From: Anaerolineales bacterium Chloro_02
GTDB taxonomy: Bacteria; Chloroflexota; Anaerolineae; Anaerolineales; Anaerolineaceae
Assembly: GCA_001603765.1 (NCBI GenBank)
Contig: LUZV01000167.1
Location: forward strand, 1 to 6,699
Direction of reading: 5' to 3'
DNA: 6,699 nucleotides
In this document: positions 5,081 to 6,699 of the stretch, in pieces
Layout: each line of letters starts with the position of its first letter
Numbering within the stretch: position 1 is the stretch's first letter
Notes under the pieces: generated by a model
What the model saw: only the letters and a program-made list of their open reading frames with translations
Databases searched by the model: none
Told to the model about the DNA's origin: nothing
Made by a program: the position numbers and the translations under genes

Positions 5081-6699
5081 ATGGCATTTACATACCTTTC
5101 CAACTATCCTCTTAATGAAGCCAAAGAGCTGTACTTAAAGGCTCTGAGCGAGGCAGGGCTTACGCCAGCTTTTGAGCGTGTGCCGACGACGGAGGCGAAC
5201 GGCAGAATTACATCTGAGGCAGTTTACGCCCGGATCTGCGCGCCGCACTATAACGCCTGCGCAATGGACGGAATTGCACTGGAAGCCAGCCTTACATACA
5301 ACGCCAGCGAGACTCGTCCGGTAACCTTGCCTGAAGGCTCTTTTATATGGGTCAACACCGGCGATCCTCTGCCGGAAGCCGCTGATTGTGTGGTGATGGT
5401 TGAAGATGTGATCGAGAGCGAAAAAGGCGTGCAGCTTTTTGGCGCGGCGACGCCCTGGCAGCACATCCGCCAAATTGGTGAGGATATTGCCGCTGGCGAC
5501 ATGGTGGTCCCCAGTTTCTCGGAGCTTAGCCCCTCCGTGTTAGGCGCTCTTTTAGCGGCTGGCGTGCTGGAGGTTTCGGTTATCAGGGTGCCTGTTGTGG
5601 GCATTATCCCCACCGGCAATGAACTGGTTGCTCCAAGCGCTAATCCAAAACCAGGCGATATCATCGAGTTTAATTCAACGATCTTTTCAGGCATGATGCA
5701 GGACTGGGGATGCCGGAGCAAGGTCTATCCGGTGGCGGGCGACAAACCTGAAGTGATAATTGAATTATTGCGGAAAGCCACTGAAGAATGCGACCTGGTG
5801 CTGCTCAACGCGGGATCTTCAGCAGGGCGAAAGGATTTTTCACTGGAAGCAATTGAATCAGTTGGCTCGGTTGTTCTGCATGGTGTGGCGATTAAACCAG
5901 GCAAACCAACCATTTTGGGACTAACTCGGAAAGACGCAAAGGTTGTTCCGCTGATCGGTTTGCCCGGCTACCCCGTATCGGGCATTTTAGTTTTGGAACA
6001 GCTGATTAAGCCCGTGATCGCGATGCTGACCGGGCGGGAATTGAGCGCCGCAGAATTTATTGAAGCGACTGTTTCGCGGCGATTGGTTTCATCTCTGAAA
6101 TATCTCGAATTCATCCGCGCGCGGCTCGGCAAGGTGGGCGGGAGGATTGTGGCGGTGCCGCTTAACCGCGGCGCGGGTGTTGTCAGCTCTTTTGTTAAGG
6201 CAGACGGAATCATCCATGTGCCCCAAAATGTGGAAGGGTATGAAGCGGGGGAGCGCGTCAGGGTGGAACTGCTGCGCCCGATAAAGGAAATTGAACAAAC
6301 GCTGGTCATTACTGGCAGCCACGACCCCTTGATTGATGAAGTGATTGATATCATGCGGCGAACCTGGCCCGATAGCTTTGTGGCGTCCTCCCACGTGGGC
6401 AGTATGGGCGGAATCATGGCGATTAAGCGCGGCGAGGCGCATTTGGGCGGGGTTCACCTTCTGGATGAAGCCAGCGGCGAGTATAACCGGTCGTATGTCC
6501 GCAAGTTTATCCCGGAGGGCGGCGCGCGGCTGGTGCGCTGCGTGAAGCGCAGCCAGGGGTTAATGGTCGCGAGGGGTAATCCGTTGCGGCTTTCTGGTGT
6601 AAACGACCTGTTGGGGCTGCGATATGTGAACCGCCAGAAGGGCAGCGGCACGCGTATCCTGTTGGATTATCTTCTTAAACATGAAGGTTTGGATTCTGC
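5081..6699 (+). CDS. MoeA-like protein fused to a periplasmic-binding-protein-like domain, 3' end outside the window
   Basis: The frame is open from ATG 5081 to the window edge (539 codons plus 2 bases) without a stop. Residues 1 to about 400 form a complete MoeA-like region: NACAMDGIAL (58-67), VNTGDPLPEAADCVVM (91-106), PTGNEL (177-182), NAGSSAGRKDF (243-253), IKPGKPTILG (271-280) and GLPGYPVSG (293-301). From about 405 a PBP-like domain of the COG1910/PF12727 type begins: TGSHDPLIDEVIDIM, GSMGGIMAIKRGEAHLGGVHLLD (read 440-462), SGEYNRSYV, QGLMVARGNP, and VNRQKGSGTRILLDYLL. Perhaps 100 residues of this domain are missing beyond the edge. Such fusions are known in archaea and anaerobic bacteria; the PBP part resembles molybdate/LysR-type ligand-binding domains. 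There is no signal peptide, so it is cytosolic. Differences from MoeA motifs (TGNEL, NAGSSAGR, GYPVS) point to a distinct role: tungsten, a modified cofactor, or sensing. GTGAGG, overlapping the moeA stop, serves as ribosome binding site. Confidence 0.9.
   Translation, partial: MAFTYLSNYPLNEAKELYLKALSEAGLTPAFERVPTTEANGRITSEAVYARICAPHYNACAMDGIALEASLTYNASETRPVTLPEGSFIWVNTGDPLPEAADCVVMVEDVIESEKGVQLFGAATPWQHIRQIGEDIAAGDMVVPSFSELSPSVLGALLAAGVLEVSVIRVPVVGIIPTGNELVAPSANPKPGDIIEFNSTIFSGMMQDWGCRSKVYPVAGDKPEVIIELLRKATEECDLVLLNAGSSAGRKDFSLEAIESVGSVVLHGVAIKPGKPTILGLTRKDAKVVPLIGLPGYPVSGILVLEQLIKPVIAMLTGRELSAAEFIEATVSRRLVSSLKYLEFIRARLGKVGGRIVAVPLNRGAGVVSSFVKADGIIHVPQNVEGYEAGERVRVELLRPIKEIEQTLVITGSHDPLIDEVIDIMRRTWPDSFVASSHVGSMGGIMAIKRGEAHLGGVHLLDEASGEYNRSYVRKFIPEGGARLVRCVKRSQGLMVARGNPLRLSGVNDLLGLRYVNRQKGSGTRILLDYLLKHEGLDS

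Noticed and set aside
5248..5721. 157-residue minus-strand open frame, and other long minus-strand frames to 6651
   Set aside because: All are antisense to the MoeA-PBP gene, whose motifs are unmistakable; the serine/proline/threonine-rich translations are typical shadows.

Overview
The window is bacterial chromosomal DNA of moderate GC content with short intergenic gaps, good Shine-Dalgarno sites and sigma-70-type promoters. The gene content suggests an anaerobic bacterium that uses molybdenum or tungsten enzymes: an LL-diaminopimelate-type aminotransferase, HflX, a zinc-ribbon L32, YqeB/YqeC and two MoeA proteins. The style resembles Anaerolineae-like Chloroflexota or some clostridial lineages. 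This placement is inference and no feature here proves it.

Layout. Bases 1-295 hold the C-terminal end of a PLP-dependent class I/II aminotransferase. It overlaps the start of hflX (279-1436). The HflX GTPase domain is intact, but the C-terminal domain is damaged: the reading frame is lost just after the G5 motif, and the recognisable C-terminal tail lies in another frame up to a stop at 1492. A GC-rich hairpin at 1491-1520 separates hflX from the convergent rpmF (minus strand, 1538-1723), which has a clear promoter and ribosome binding site.

From 1912 rightward all genes are on the plus strand and concern molybdenum cofactor use. yqeB (1912-2697) and yqeC (2708-3463) belong to families linked to maturation of selenium-dependent molybdenum hydroxylases. 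A gap of about 400 bases (3464-3871) has no credible gene. It carries a cluster of five related palindromic units with a 35-base perfect direct repeat, then a good promoter. After it come moeA (3872-5074) and, 6 bases later, a second MoeA paralogue fused to a periplasmic-binding-protein-like domain (5081 to beyond the window end).

How the genes fit together. MoeA inserts molybdate (or tungstate) into adenylylated molybdopterin. The MoeA-PBP fusion could add oxyanion or ligand sensing, or serve a second metal. YqeB and YqeC act downstream on selenium-dependent Mo enzymes. The hydroxylase subunits, selD and molybdate transporters are not in the window and may lie to the right. The main points for a second look are the broken hflX tail, the mosaic palindromic repeat cluster, and the divergent MoeA-PBP paralogue next to a canonical MoeA.
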